Source of the DNA: Pseudogymnoascus destructans
Lineage: Eukaryota; Ascomycota; Leotiomycetes; Thelebolales; Thelebolaceae
Direction: 5' to 3'
DNA length: 64,000 nt
Assembly: GCF_001641265.1 (NCBI RefSeq)
Contig: NW_020167521.1
Coordinates: 2,108,001-2,172,000, forward strand
Shown here in pieces: positions 51,095 through 63,440 of this stretch; position 1 is the first letter of the stretch, and the number at the start of each line of letters is the position of its first letter. The notes beneath the pieces were generated by a model. That model saw only the letters and a list, made by a program, of their open reading frames with translations, did no database searches and had not been told where the DNA came from. The position numbers were made by a program, and so were the translations under genes.

Positions 51095-52495
51095 CTACCT
51101 CCCCATCTCCCCCTTCCTCTCCATCTCCTTCGGCAACAGCGTCTCCACCGCCCTAATCGCCCCCTCCGCATCCCCCTTATTAACCAAAAACAGCCCCTGC
51201 AGCGCCGCCATACTAATCCCCCTCTCCAACACGCCCACATCCTTCAACTTCTGCACGAATCTCTCTCTCCCACCATCCTTCCTCCCCACCACCCCCCCCT
51301 CTCCCCGCTCTACCACTTCTTCCTCCCCACCATGAAACCTATCCCACAGCTCCCCAGCCTGCCACTCGGTCGCAGACCCAATACACTCAATAACATCCAC
51401 CCTCCCCGGCCTCACGAGCGCCTCATCCAACCTCCCCACCCAATTCGTCGTCAGGAACACCACCCTCTCCTCCCCCGCCGCAACACCATCAAGTGCATTG
51501 AGCAACCCACTGAACGTCACACCGCCCCACCCCCCATCTCCGCCCTTCCGCTCCACGAACGCCGCATCCGCATCCTCCAACAACAATATCGTCTTAGGAG
51601 GGACCTTGGAAAGCAAAACACTCAGTCGCTCATCTGTGAGCCCGCGCTCGCTGAGATTCACAATGGCAACGCCACACCCCACCTCCCCCGCCAACGCAAG
51701 TATAAACGAGCTCTTCCCACTCCCCGGGGGTCCATGCAATAAATACCCCCGCCGATACGGAATCCCCCTCTGCTCATACCAATCCCTCGCCCCCCAGAAC
51801 TCGCGGACATCATCCAACACCCGTTCCGCAACCCCCTTATCCAGGATAACACTCCCCAACGGCCGTTTCCTCCTCGCCTCACCGAAGGGCGCCCATCCCG
51901 TCCCCGACGCGCTGAGGACGGGTGTACGATCCTCCCCTGCCTTGGCGGAGAGGGCGTACGCTTCGCCGAACAGGTCCTCGAAGACGTGGCGGTGCGCGTA
52001 GAGCGTTGTGAGGGTGAGTGTTTCGAAGGGCTCGCCGGTGTTTAGATTCGCGCTTGCCTTGCGCTCGCGGTGGACGGCTAGGTAGGCGCCTCCGAAGCGC
52101 ACGACGTGTCGACCGTAGCCAGGCTGGAGGAGGAATGTCGTTGCGACCTCGCCGTTTCCGAGGGGCCGGCGCGCGGTGCGCATGCTGAGGTCGTGGACGC
52201 GGGTTAGGGCTGCGGCGACCCTCGAGGTCGGCGCGCGGTGGAGGGAGAGCCAGGCGAGGAGCATGGGGTATGCGTCGTCGTTTTTGGAGACTTCGAGAGA
52301 AACCAACAGACGTCGTTTCAGCAGCGCGCCGGAGCGAATAGCAACACGCCGCGCGAGGGTAGCTGCGTAGCCCAGAGATGCGAGCCCGAGACCCCCAGCG
52401 AAGAGGGGGTTGGAGAAAAGGGTGTCGAGGGGGAGGAAGGAGGGGCCAGCTGCTGCAGCCCCTGAGCCTGACTCTGGGGGTGTGATAGTCGTCAT
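51095..52495 (-). CDS. bcs1: Mitochondrial AAA ATPase Bcs1
   Basis: A single exon of 467 residues from ATG 52495. A BCS1 N-terminal domain follows a short Ser/Gly/Pro-rich leader: a moderately hydrophobic segment 'FAGGLGLASLGYAATLARR', then 'AYPMLLAWLSLH'. The AAA core has Walker A GPPGSGKS (~255), Walker B 'ILLLEDADAAF', 'FSGLLNALDGVAAGEERVVF' and the arginine-containing 'RPGRVDV', all diagnostic of Bcs1 rather than other AAA families. Bcs1 translocates the folded Rieske protein across the inner membrane during complex III assembly. The C-terminal part is Glu/Gly-rich. Many Pezizomycotina have several Bcs1-like paralogues, so true orthology is not certain. High GC and C-runs mark the gene. 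Confidence 0.85.
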   Translation of the reverse strand: MTTITPPESGSGAAAAGPSFLPLDTLFSNPLFAGGLGLASLGYAATLARRVAIRSGALLKRRLLVSLEVSKNDDAYPMLLAWLSLHRAPTSRVAAALTRVHDLSMRTARRPLGNGEVATTFLLQPGYGRHVVRFGGAYLAVHRERKASANLNTGEPFETLTLTTLYAHRHVFEDLFGEAYALSAKAGEDRTPVLSASGTGWAPFGEARRKRPLGSVILDKGVAERVLDDVREFWGARDWYEQRGIPYRRGYLLHGPPGSGKSSFILALAGEVGCGVAIVNLSERGLTDERLSVLLSKVPPKTILLLEDADAAFVERKGGDGGWGGVTFSGLLNALDGVAAGEERVVFLTTNWVGRLDEALVRPGRVDVIECIGSATEWQAGELWDRFHGGEEEVVERGEGGVVGRKDGGRERFVQKLKDVGVLERGISMAALQGLFLVNKGDAEGAIRAVETLLPKEMERKGEMGR

Positions 52496-52935
52496 TCCGT
52501 CGTCGTGAAGCTCGCGCCTGGGGGGTGGTAACTTGTTTTTTTTTCCTTCTTCTTGGAAGCCCGTCACTGGAGCTCGCTGGTTGAAGCTAGGATGGGATAT
52601 CTCGATTGGCGGAGCGGAGCGGGATTTGTTGGTGAATTACCTGGCGGGGCGGAAACCACCATCACGTGCATAACCCACCGCCCTTCAGCCTTACGCCAGA
52701 TGGCGGAATAACAGCCACGCGGGCGCGCAGGCTCGGGGATTTCAATAGCTCCGCTCCGGTGGCTACATATCTCTTATGCATAGGAGGCCAAGTCCGAAGT
52801 CCGAGGGAGGGGATAGTTAAGACTCTCCATGGAGGTTTGCAGACTGGTGATGGAATCGGTCGGGAACCGTGAGCCGCGCGTGCCGTCTGCCGAGTTGAGA
52901 GATGAGTCCTCGCTCCTCCTCCTCCTTTACACTCT

Positions 52936-53588
52936 AACTATCCCCTCTAACCAACTATCCCCTCTAACCAACTATCCCCTCTAACCAACTATCCCCTCTA
53001 ACCAACTATCCCTAACCAACTATCCCCTCTAACTAACTATCCCCTCTAACTATCCCTCTAACTATCCCTTAACTATCCCCTCTTAACTATCCCCTCTAAC
53101 TATCCCCTTCTCTAACTATCCCCTCTTAACTATCCCCTCTAACTATCCCCTCTTCTAACTATCCCCTCTAACTATCCCCTTCTAACTATCCCCTCTAACT
53201 ATCCCCTCTTCTATCCCCTCCCCTCTTAACTATCCCCTCTAACTATCCCCTCTAACTATCCCCTCTAACTATCCCCTCTAACTATCCCCTCTTCTATCCC
53301 CTCTAACTATCCCCTCTAACTATCCCCTCTTCTATCCCCTCTTAACTATCCCCTCTAACTATCCCCTCTAACTATCCCCTCTAACTATCCCTCTAACTAT
53401 CCCCTCTAACTATCCCTCTTCTATCCCCTCTAACTATCCCCTCTAACTATCCCTCTAACTATCCCCTCTAACTATCCCTCTAACTATCCCCTCTAACTAT
53501 CCCCTCTAACTATCCCCTCTAACTATCCCTCTAACTATCCCCTCTAACTATCCCCTCTAACTATCCCTCTAACTATCCCCTCTAACTA
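52936..53588. repeat. ~650-bp minisatellite, unit CTCTAACTATCCC
   Basis: About 50 tandem units of 12-13 bp with length variants (10-18 bp, e.g. CTCTTCTATCCC). No coding capacity. Confidence 0.95.
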
Positions 53589-56311
53589 TGTCAACTACAC
53601 TACGTAGCTCTACCATTACCAAGCTTAACATCATCACCCACAATGACAAAGCAAACCTGACCCCCCCCCCGCTTACCCCCTGCTTACCACTCAGCCCACT
53701 AAAAGAAAAAAAACCCCACTAGAACCCTCCCGGGCGCCATCCCGGCCCACAACCCCACACAGCATCGGGGCGATGTGCATAATGTTATGCTTGCATATCT
53801 TTGGATGTGCGAGACAGCGGGAAGAAGGGTTATCTCTGTCGGGCTAGGGGGATCTGGACACTGGCGAGTGTAGCAGCTGCTGAAGTGGTATGTCATAACG
53901 ACGGGTTAGGAGCCCAAGAAGTCATGACAACATGCGTACAGTCAGGGTTCCCCAGTAAGGAGTAAGGTGAGTAGGTGGGTAGGTCGTACTCGTACATACA
54001 CACCCCACTGCTCGAGTCGCACGGCAACTGTACGCTGATCGACCACGGCCATACAGCGAGTACAGACACTCGCACGGCTGTCACGGCACTTGCCACTTGT
54101 GTCCCCGAGGTCTGTCAAGGAAAACCTTGATATCAAGGAGGGAAGAGAGGAAACTACGATACTACGATACTACGATACTACGATACTGAACTATAATGTA
54201 GGTATAATGTAGGTACACACTGAACGACTACGACTACAACTACAACTATAATATAGGTACACACGAACGACTACGACTACAACTACAACTATAATATAGG
54301 TAGGTACACACGAACGACTACAACTACCCGAGTACAACAGAGTACACACAGAGTACAATCCCTCAAACTTGATACCCTACCCCATGTACGTATGCAATCA
54401 ATCAAAACCACCACTCGGACTTTCGTCCGCCTACGAAGACACCAAGGAACTAGCGGAAGCTAGGCATAGATTACTTTTTGCTTGCTTCTCGCTTCTCGCT
54501 TTCGCTTTCGCTTTCGCTTTTCGCTTTCGCTATTCGCTCTTCGCTCTTCGCTCTTATTTCGCTTGGCGCCATCGAATCTCCGACTACCTCGTCGTTCCCA
54601 CCGTTGTTGGGCTGCCACTGCTCGCATCGCTCGTGCGACTCATACTATGTAGGTCGGTGGACGGGTAGGGGGGAGGGTTTATGTGTTTATGTGTGTTTTG
54701 TCAATTCCCTAGACCCATCCATCCATCCAGCCAGCCCTGTACTATTGATTGTGCTTGTCTTGTCTGCTGTCTGTCCTATCCTTATGCTCTGTTCTGTCCT
54801 ATCCTCCCTCTGTTCTGTCCTATCCTCCCTCTGTTCTGTCCCATCTCCCTCTGTTCTGTCCCATCTCCCTCTGTTCTGTCCTATCCTCCCTCTGTCCTAT
54901 CCTTATGCTCTGTTCTGTACTATCCTCCTTATGCTCTGCTCTGTACTATTCCTCTGTCCTATCCCCATCTCATCATCCCCCCTTCCAACCATACAGAGCC
55001 AGCCATCCCATACAGAACCAAAACATCAATCTCTCACAAGTCATAAAACAATCCTCAAATAGCCCTGCATCCATCTAACCATCACTACCATCACCCACCT
55101 CCCTTCACTCATCACCATTATACCTCACCCATCACCATTATACCTCACCCATCACCATTATACCTCACCCTACCTTCACCCTCACCATTATACCTCACCC
55201 TACCTTCACCTTATACCATCACCCTCACCCTCACCCTCACCCTCACCATCACCATCACCATCACCCTCACCCTCACCCTCACCCTTCACCCATCACCATC
55301 ACCCTCACCCTCACCCTCACCCTTCACCCTTATACCATCACATCACCATTATACGTCACCCTTATACCTTCACCATCACCCTTATGCCCATTTCCTTCCC
55401 TTCTTCCCCAATACAGTACTCTCTACCGCACCGCTGCCTTCTTTGCCAATCCTTCCATCCGCACATACACCACCACCCACGCATACACTCCTACGTACAT
55501 AACAACCACAAACACAATACCACAAACCTCGGCATCAACTGTGCCGTCCGCCCACCACCCCATCACGCTTAGAAATCCACCCACAAACCCGCCCAAAACT
55601 CCACCACCGACCGCCCCAACCCACATTTTCCCTACCACTCGCCCACCCCGCCGCTCTTATTTTCCACTCCATCTACTCCATCTAACCTAACCACCACTCT
55701 CGGCGCTGCGTACTGATTTATCATCTCCCCGGCGGCTCGACAGTCCGGAGGTACAAAGTTACTTACTCGTACACATCGATGACTGCTGTATCCTGGAATC
55801 TTCCTTTGGTCTGTGGCTGTTTTTTTTATATAGCTGTCATCCCCCCCACCATCTGACGGCTTTTAATATTTTAATACTTTGGAAGTTTCCAATATTTGAT
55901 TTGTTTATCGGAATCGGTATTTTAAGGAAGGAGATATTTGTGCTGCATATATACGGTTAGGAAAAGGTCGAACCGCGAAGGGATATATTGTACGGCAAGG
56001 TTATAATAGTTCGAACGCGACCAAAAGAGAGACGGGACTTCACATACCGGACAACAGTTTGGACAATATTGGAGAAGAAACGAAACACACAAACGCTGAT
56101 AATCCTGGACGCCAGCCAGGACAAGTCCTACACATCAACAGCCGTGGCCGCACCAACACCCCATTACGGGAATTCCGAGGGGGAAACAGACGAGAATAAC
56201 CACTATTCTCACATTCCACCCATATAAACACACAACGACCTGGTCACAACCACGTCCCACAAAAACTATTGAAATCCGCCCACCCACGCACACACATACA
56301 CAAAAGCAAAA
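53589..56311. other. Low-complexity spacer, several satellites, no gene
   Basis: Includes ACTACGAT repeats (54150-54185), a ~60-bp imperfect repeat with ACGACTACGACTACAAC (54200-54330), TCGCTT runs (54490-54560), CTCTGTTCTGTCC repeats (54785-54960) and CACCCTCACCATTATAC repeats (55100-55385). Frames here are repeats read through. The last ~300 bp probably hold the promoter of the Zn2Cys6 gene. Confidence 0.7.
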
Positions 56312-57581
56312 ATGCCACCACCACACCCACCATCCCTCCCCTCCCCGCCGTCGACGGATAACGATGTTACGCACAAGAAACCCTCCAAGCGGACGAAGAG
56401 CTCCAAACCCGGACCGAGGGGGGCGAAGAGGGTGACTGCTGCGGCGCCGAGTGGAAGCCGGAGTCCGGAGATGGGAGATGGGAGGCATAAGCGTGTATGG
56501 AAGGCTTGTGAGAGGTGTAGGATGAAGAAGACGAAGGTTAGTTTTACTCATTTACGCCAAAACCACAAAAGAGCCATCCATGCTAATTAGTATCTCCCCA
56601 CAGTGCGATGGCGAATCCCCCTGCAAACGCTGCCGCGATGACGGCCTCGTCTGCACAGCCGGCCACAGGAAGAAGGCGGAGTTCAAGCAGCTGCCGCGCG
56701 GCTACGCGGAGGTCCTTGAGAATACACAGTACGCACTCATCGCCACCGTGCACAAACTCTACGCTATGGTCCTCACCGGCGAACAATGGACCCTCGACCC
56801 CCCCGTCGTGAACGCTCGAGGCCAACCCGTGATCCACGACATCGCCGCGAAACTGGGCTGTATCCGTGCAGACCCCTCAAGTTCAACAAGCGGCGGCGCT
56901 ATCGAGTTCCCCGCCGATGCGGGAGAGTTCGCTGCCTTGCAAAGGAGGTTAGAGAGCGAAGAGCGCGCTAGTGCTGGGGAGGGGGAGGGGATGGGGGGGA
57001 TACTGAGCGCGGTGACGGGGCCGGAGAGTCAGTTTGGGGATGATTCGTTTTGTGAGGATTTTGATCCGGGGTTTGATATGGAGGATGATTTTGGGGATGT
57101 CGACGGTGGGGCGGGGTACGGTGACGTGTCACCCTTTTCTGATGGGCCGGGGGCATTCGCAATGGATGGGCTGCAGAGCCTCCAACAGGGTGGCTACGAG
57201 GAATTCATCCCCGCCTCCTCCTCCTCACCCGCTCTCCCGACCGCCGCAGTAGCAGGGGGTGCACAAATGAGCCTCCCCACCCAGCTCCAACTCACACCGC
57301 AGCAACAGCAACAACAACAAGCGGCCCTGAGAGCACAACAGGCGAGCCAGATGCAGATCCTCCAACAACAGCAGCAACAACAGCAACAGCAACAAGGTCT
57401 CGATTTCAGGGAACTTCCCCAGTGGACCGGACCAGCGGCTATGGAGGCGCAGATGAGAGCCCTGATGAGGGGGGGCTTGTACGCCGGCGGTGATGGAGGG
57501 ATGGGGATGGGTGCTATGGGGGGGGATGGGACGATAAGGCCAAATTTGTTGGAGTGTGGGTTTGGGGCGGAGGGGTATTGA
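56312..57581 (+). CDS. Zn(II)2Cys6 transcription factor, 400 aa
   Basis: Exon 1 (56312-56536) and exon 2 (56604-57581) are joined across a 67-nt intron inside the zinc cluster: 'ACERCRMKKTK' plus 'CDGESPCKRCRDDGLVC' gives CX2CX6CX5CX2CX6C (residues 69-95). Basic sequence precedes the cluster, as expected for DNA contacts. Downstream, 'QLPRGYAEVLENTQYALIA' and 'NARGQPVIHDIAAKLGCIR' form a conserved-looking helical block without the large MHR domain of most members; the rest is acidic and Gly-rich with long Gln runs (about 310-345), typical of activation regions. The target genes cannot be told. An intron interrupting the cluster is common in this class and helps to fix the junction. Confidence 0.9.
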
Positions 57582-58244
57582 CAATGAACGATGATCTGTC
57601 TGAAGCGAAGGAGGGAAAAATGGGGAAGGGAGAGGGGAAGTGTATGGATATGCTATCGATCACTCAGCTCAGCTGTTATCTTTTTTTGGGGGGGGTGGCC
57701 CGGGAGGGCGGCGCGGCGGGGTGAGGGGCGGCGAGGAATTATGTTTTTGGGATGGGCGTTGGGGTAGATTGGGTCCGGTCTGGCTTTTCGGATTGGATGG
57801 TGGCGTTTTGGGGGGGCATGGGTTTCATTTGGGAGAACGGGTGGGTGGGAGTAATGACGATGTAATGATTTTGGGGGGGGGTAAGAGTGGAATATAGAAA
57901 TCTCGTTTATATATTCTCGCTGTTATAATTCTTTAAGTGTTAGCCTATGGCAAGTTAACTTATGGCGCAACCAACGACAAGGCTGATCCGAGGCTATTTC
58001 CAACAAGGCTACACTAAACCCCAACACCTAGACCTCGGCATCGCCCCAATCCTTCGTAGCCGATTACCCCAGAACTGGGGTAAATCCCCCTCATCATCCA
58101 CAGCCCCATTTGTATAATTAGTCTTATTTATATAACGTATATAGCTCCCAGCTCCCCCCGGGCTTCCTTCGATTTTCAATTGCATACTATACAATCTACA
58201 TACCCATTTAACGGATTCTTTTTTTATAAACCAATACCGCCATC
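57582..58244. other. Intergenic, G-rich then AT-rich
   Basis: 3' flank of the Zn2Cys6 gene with long G runs, then a promoter region for the hydratase. No gene seen. Confidence 0.5.
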
Positions 58245-59302
58245 ATGAGCAACGCAAACCCCGGAGCTGGCTTCGAATACCCCCCCGTCGAGGTATCATG
58301 GCTCCAGCGCGATGTCCTCCTCTTCGCAACCAGTATTGGCTGCACAGTCGATGAGCTGCAGTTCCTCTACGTACGCCCTCCCATCCCCATTCTTTCAAAC
58401 CACACACCACTAACCCCCCCCCCCCAAACAGGAACTCCACCCCAAATTCGCCGTCTTCCCAACCTACCCCATCCTCCTCCGTACGCCCCCCCCCCCCCCC
58501 AAGCCAACCACAACCACCTCCCAACTAACCCCTCCCTGCAGCATTCAAAACCACAACCCAAGAAGTCATCGACTTCTACGCCTCCCAAGCCCAGACCCCC
58601 ATCCCCGGCATCCCCAAAATGGATTCCCGCCGCGTCCTCGACGGCCAGCGCTCCATGAGCTTCCTCAAGCCCCTCCCTCCCACCTCCGCCGGCAAGAAGT
58701 TCGAGATCCGCACTAAAGTCCTCGGCGTCTACGACAAAGGCAAGGCCGGCACCGTCGTGGAGACACAGCAGGACCTCGTTGATGCCGGGACGGGAGAGTC
58801 GTATACGAGAGCCGTTGGGTCGGGATTCTACGTCGGACAAGGCAACTGGGGCGGCCCCAAGGGTCCAGCGACCGTCAACTTCCCACCTCCAGACCGCGCC
58901 CCAGACGCAGTCCTCGAGCACCAAACCACCGCCGAATCCGCACACCTCTACCGCCTAAACGGCGATTACAACCCCCTCCACGCGACCCCCGAGCCGGGGA
59001 AGCAGATGGGTTTCGGCGGGGCCATCATGCACGGCTTGTCGAGCTGGAACTTCACCGCGCGCGATATCCTGAGGCAGTTTGGGGGGAGCCAGCCGGAGAA
59101 TCTGAGGGAGTTCCAGGCGAGGTTCGCGAGCCCGGTTAAGCCGGGGGATAAGCTTGTGACGAAGGCGTGGAGGGTGGGAGGGGGGAAGGATGGGTTTGAG
59201 GAGATTAGGTTTGTGACGCAGGTGGAGGGGGGGAAGGTGTGTTTGAGTAATGGGAGGGCGTTGGTGAGGATTGTGGAGGGGAAGGCTGGGAGCAAGTTGT
59301 AA
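58245..59302 (+). CDS. Peroxisomal MaoC-type (R)-specific enoyl-CoA hydratase 2, 311 aa
   Basis: Three exons (58245-58370, 58432-58480, 58542-59302) join to 311 residues. The protein has the double hot-dog layout of hydratase 2: N-terminal half with 'DVLLFATSIGCTVDELQFLY', 'ELHPKFAVFPTYPILL' and 'VLDGQRSMSF', C-terminal half with the catalytic motif 'YRLNGDYNPLHATP' (~196-209), 'MGFGGAIMHGL' and 'FASPVKPGDKL'. It ends S-K-L, a perfect PTS1 signal, so it acts in the peroxisome matrix. It resembles the hydratase domain of the multifunctional beta-oxidation protein but stands alone without dehydrogenase domains. It probably hydrates 2-enoyl-CoA to (R)-3-hydroxyacyl-CoA in fatty-acid breakdown. 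Intron 2 contains a run of 15 C bases. Confidence 0.9.
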
Positions 59303-59360
59303 GTGGGTGTGTGTGTAGGATGGTAGATGATGATCAATATAAAGACGTTCATGTAATGCT

Positions 59361-59812
59361 ATGCTTGCCGATTTTGTATTTTCCTTGCCTCCGTTATACA
59401 ATCCTATTCCGGGGGTCACCATCCAGCAGGTCCATCGCGACCAGCCATTGCCAGTTCCGCCGATGGTATATGAACCTGTCCGGCGGCTGACTACACTAGA
59501 GAACGCGGCTCCTCCTGTGCCGATCGACAGACAGGGCGACAACAGGATCAACGAGAATGGAGATTACGGACAGGCGATAAGAACGCGAGGGAAGAAACCA
59601 AGGCGTTCCGAGAAGGCGTGCTCATTAGGCTTCAGAGTATCGAGGACGCCATTCGAACATCTAGCAAGAAAGTCCGCCAGTTGACGCTACTCACACACCG
59701 CTTCCTTCTCACCGCCGCCGCTCTCGCTATCACCACACTACCTACCGTCGCGATATTCCTGTCACCGGCCCCTAGCCTGCCATATCATTTCAGAACAGTG
59801 ACGCGCCCCTGA
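59361..59812 (+). CDS. Possible small coiled-coil/membrane protein, structure unresolved
   Basis: An ATG frame (59361-59684) opens 'MLADFVFSLPPLYNPIPGV' and a second frame, shifted near 59580, continues with a helical 'EETKAFREGVLIRLQSIED' stretch and a hydrophobic 'FLLTAAALAITTLPTVAIFL' segment to a stop at 59812. Together they would read as a short coiled coil plus one membrane span, but I cannot find a splice pair that joins them cleanly. It may be a real short gene, a frameshifted relic or chance. Confidence 0.25.
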
Positions 59813-61222
59813 GCAATTCCAAAACACACATATCCAATAACGCACCTTTATTACAGCACAGCCACAACATAGATAAATGACATGTACTTTGGGCTTCTGG
59901 GTATTTCCAAGGGCCAAATGCAACCAGCCGCACAATTATTCTGGCTGCCACTGCCTCAGTCGTGCCTTCCCTGGTTCCCTGGCTCGCTCTTTCCCTCCTA
60001 CTCTCTTTCGTAGGTCGCTCTTTCCTTTTCCCTTGCCTCGCTCTTTCCTATCTCCCCCGCCTGCTGGATGTTTTCAGCCAAGTGACAGCAATAGGCTTGC
60101 GGTGACAAGAACTCCCCGCCCCGCTCGAGACCGACGGCGGTAGGGACCAAACGACAGCATCAGCCATGCCCAGATACGCTGTCGACTAAGTGAGGCTCAC
60201 TTGCAACCTGGTTGCTGGTAAAGGCCGACTGGGAGAACCCGAAGACAAAGTCTGGCTTTGGCCTTGGGAGGAGAAGAATGGACGGGGCTTCAACACCACC
60301 TGCCCCCCCCCTAACTATATATTATATTAGTCTTCCCCTATTTTATCCCTTTCCCTGTTCGTTCTTTCCCTCTTCGGTTCCGTCCTGTTTTTCCCTCCCA
60401 TTCCTTCCAGTTTACCTTTTTCCATCGTTCGTTCTTGCTATTCCCTTTCTCCCTCCGCACCTTTTAGAAACATAAACCTACAGCTATGCAGTTAAGCTTA
60501 ACTTTAGCCAATGATTTGTTGAAGGGTGCAGATAAGTTTATATTCAACTTATTTCTATACTGTCATCCTAATTGGCTATTAATTATGCGGAGAGCATTTC
60601 GAGCAGTGTTACAGCATGCGCCAAAACCTCGACGAAGTCCTCCTGTCCATCCATGTTGGCATCGCCAGCCCACCCAATGCGACATGTGATTTGTGACTGT
60701 GCCATTGGTTAAACTGAAACCATCGGCCCCTCCTGCTATTTATTGTAAGATATATCTTACTGAGGCGACTGGTGTTTGCAGTTGCTGCAATACTTCCTTA
60801 TTACAGCGCCGAAGGTCTCACCAATCAACGCTCCATCAAAAATAACTACATCTAATATTTACAGACACCTCTTTATCAATAACCTCATAGTGGCAGCAGA
60901 GGAAACTAAACCATCAGTTAACCACTACGCCATCTCCACCGACGGCTAAACTATACCTGGAGCTGCGGGGAATGGACGTGTGTAAACACTCTTCCAAATA
61001 TGACGCCTAAGTAATGATAGTTCCTTGAACTGGGCTGGTTAACGATGTGCCCAAGTCAGTCTGCTAAGATTGTGGAAATTGCTTCTGTAACTTGATGTCT
61101 TGTCTGTTATAAACACACAGACATCACGCGCCGACCCCCACCGAAGACACCAAATAACACCAGACTAAAATCTGTGATTCCACCACCTACACTACTTATC
61201 CTCCCCCTCTCACAACCCCCCT
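59813..61222. other. 1.4-kb intergenic, no gene seen
   Basis: Pyrimidine-rich tracts (CTTTCCCT) at 59980-60080 and 60330-60460, AT-rich beyond. No RNA gene or element recognised. Confidence 0.5.
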
Positions 61223-61279
61223 AATTCGCCCTCTCCGCAAAACTCGCCACCATCCCCTCCAAACTCGTCTCCTGCACCC

Positions 61280-63440
61280 TCAACACCACCTCCCCCTCCC
61301 CCCCATCACCGTATTCGCCTGCACAAACACCTTCCTCGGCTGCTTCTGCCTCATCACCTGCCCCCTCACCCTCTCCGCCCAAAACCCCTCCTCAACCCTC
61401 GTCATCCGCTCATACAGCTCCGTCCCCGCCACCACATCCGCTGTAGACTTATACACATGCAGTTTCAGCAGGTACTCCTCCACCGCCTTGCGTCCTACAG
61501 TCAGGATCTTAGACCGATCAATCTTAACCGCTAGATCACTCATGTCCCCGCCCTCCTTGTACGAAAGCTCGCAGAACCCGTCACCGGCTTCCAAGAAACA
61601 CTTAAGGATGCTGAAACGCGCTTGACTATGCGCCTGTCCCCACTTCCTACTCTTTGGATCCCACAGCTCCAACGCCGCGATGCCCGCGCGCGCCATGCTG
61701 AGGTAACTCACATACAGCACATCCCCCGCCTCACCATCCATGTCCACCTCCCCCGTCCCAAACCCAAACACTTTCAGCACGCTAAACTCGCACCCCAGCG
61801 CCATCGCCACGCACTCCGCGCGACACTCCTCGTAACTCGACGCGATGGCCCCAAAGACCCCCCCGAACGTCGCGCCGGGCTTGTAGTAGCTCTCTACCGC
61901 CTTCCCCGTGATAGGCGAGACGGGCGGGTTGGCGCGGTCGAAGTTAAACTCCCCCGGTGCGGTCTCCTGCAAGAGCTTCCCCGTCCCATGACCAAGGAGC
62001 TCATGCACGCCTACTTGGACCTCGAAGGCCTGGCCGCGGTATTTCTCGTACAGCGCCAGGTCTTCGGGGCGGATGAAGGGGATTTTTTCGTGTGGTGCGA
62101 CGGCGCTGAGGACGTTGCCGAGGGAGACGTTCTTGAAGCCCTCGGTTTGCCGGATGTCGTCGTAGTTGGGGATGTTGATGCCTGCTGGGATGCCGGAGGA
62201 GGCGAAGGCGAGGACCTCGAGGCTTGTGAAGTCGGGGCTGAGGAAGGTGTCTTTCTCGAATGTGGGGCCCCATGGGAGCTTGGGGATCTCGGTCTCGGCG
62301 CTGGCGACGAGCCCGGTGAAGGCGGCGGTGCGCTCTAGGTTCACTGTTGCTGCGAAGCCTTCCCACTCCCCGCGCACGCCGTGGGGGTCACGGTACGTCT
62401 CGACGAAGCCGACGTCGCTCTCAACCATCGGCCCCTTATCGCGAATCCAAAACCTCTGCGAATCCTTAAACGCAAGCAGCGACCCCGTCTCAAACGACTT
62501 AACATACGCCAGCTGCATCAACTTCTGATTCTCATTCTCCGCCTCCTCCGCCGCCTTAGCATGCCACCCCGCAATCGCAGCCATCTCCCTCGCATGGTCA
62601 CCATACATGAGCTTAATCGTCTTCCCCTCCAACAGCCCCTCCTTAACCACAAACCTCGTCTCCTTCCCAATATCGCCCCCCTCAGCAGGAACCTGCGTAA
62701 CCGCCGACGCGATCAGGATCTCAAACCCCCCCGCCTCGTTCTTCCTCAACCGCGTATTCTCAGGCAGTAACCCCACACCCACCATCCACGCGCTCACCGC
62801 CTCGATCTCCGCTTTCATAATCCCAGGACTATCGGGGTAATACGTCGTCATGTGCCCCTCCCCCGTAAACCCCAAATGCATCAAATCCTGCCTCTCCGTC
62901 GCGAAAATCCCCCCCTTAGTCGCCTCATAAAACCCCTTCGCCGTCTCATCCTGCGCCGCCAACGCCGCTAACGCCGACTCCGGAGCCCGAGGGATGAACT
63001 TCGAGTCTCCAAAACCCTTGTAGTTCCCACTATTCCCGAGGAACTGCGCGGCGTACTCGAGGAAGTAGCGGAGGTCCTGCGCGCTCACCCCTGCGCGCGT
63101 GGCGTAGGCGGACCAGTCGCCGGCGCTGGCGCGGTGGAGGGAGAGGATGAAGTCGTAGATGGATTCGCTTTCGGGTGAGACTTGGCGAAAGATGATGCGC
63201 GTGCCGGCGAAGGAGGCTCTGGGGTGGTGAGGGTTAGCCGGGAGTGTGGTAGAGGGGGGCGGGGAGGGGGATAGGGAGGGGGTTGAAGGGGGGGGGGTTG
63301 AGGGGGAGGGCAAACTTGGAGATGTAGTGAGCGTATCTCTTCTGCCTCGGCGTCAAAGCCTCGAAATGCTTCTTAATCTCCAGCGGCACAACCGTCGGCG
63401 GCGAGTCCGCCAGATAATTCGCCAGCTCCGCAGCGTCCAT
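61280..63440 (-). CDS. dpp3: Dipeptidyl peptidase III (M49), with apparent C-terminal frameshift
   Basis: Exon 1 (from ATG 63440 to 63316) and exon 2 (63218-61280) join to 687 residues across a 97-nt intron with donor GTTTGC, branch CTAAC and acceptor CCCAG, restoring 'YISKASFAGTRIIFRQ'. The M49 zinc motif 'HELLGHGTGKL' (~447) and the third ligand motif 'YEECRAECVAM' (~503) are intact. DPP3 removes dipeptides from the N termini of 3-10-residue peptides in the cytosol. As read, the frame ends '...NTVMGGRGRWC'; one missing base in the C run 61298-61304 would account for it, since the next frame continues with family-like sequence to a stop at 61223. The frame is also open upstream to an ATG at 63689, which would add an 83-residue Arg/Ser-rich, acid-poor leader. 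Confidence 0.9.

Noticed and set aside
54478..55078. Several Ser/Leu/Cys-rich plus-strand frames
   Set aside because: They read through CTCTGTTCTGTCC-type satellites and have no domain or splice structure.
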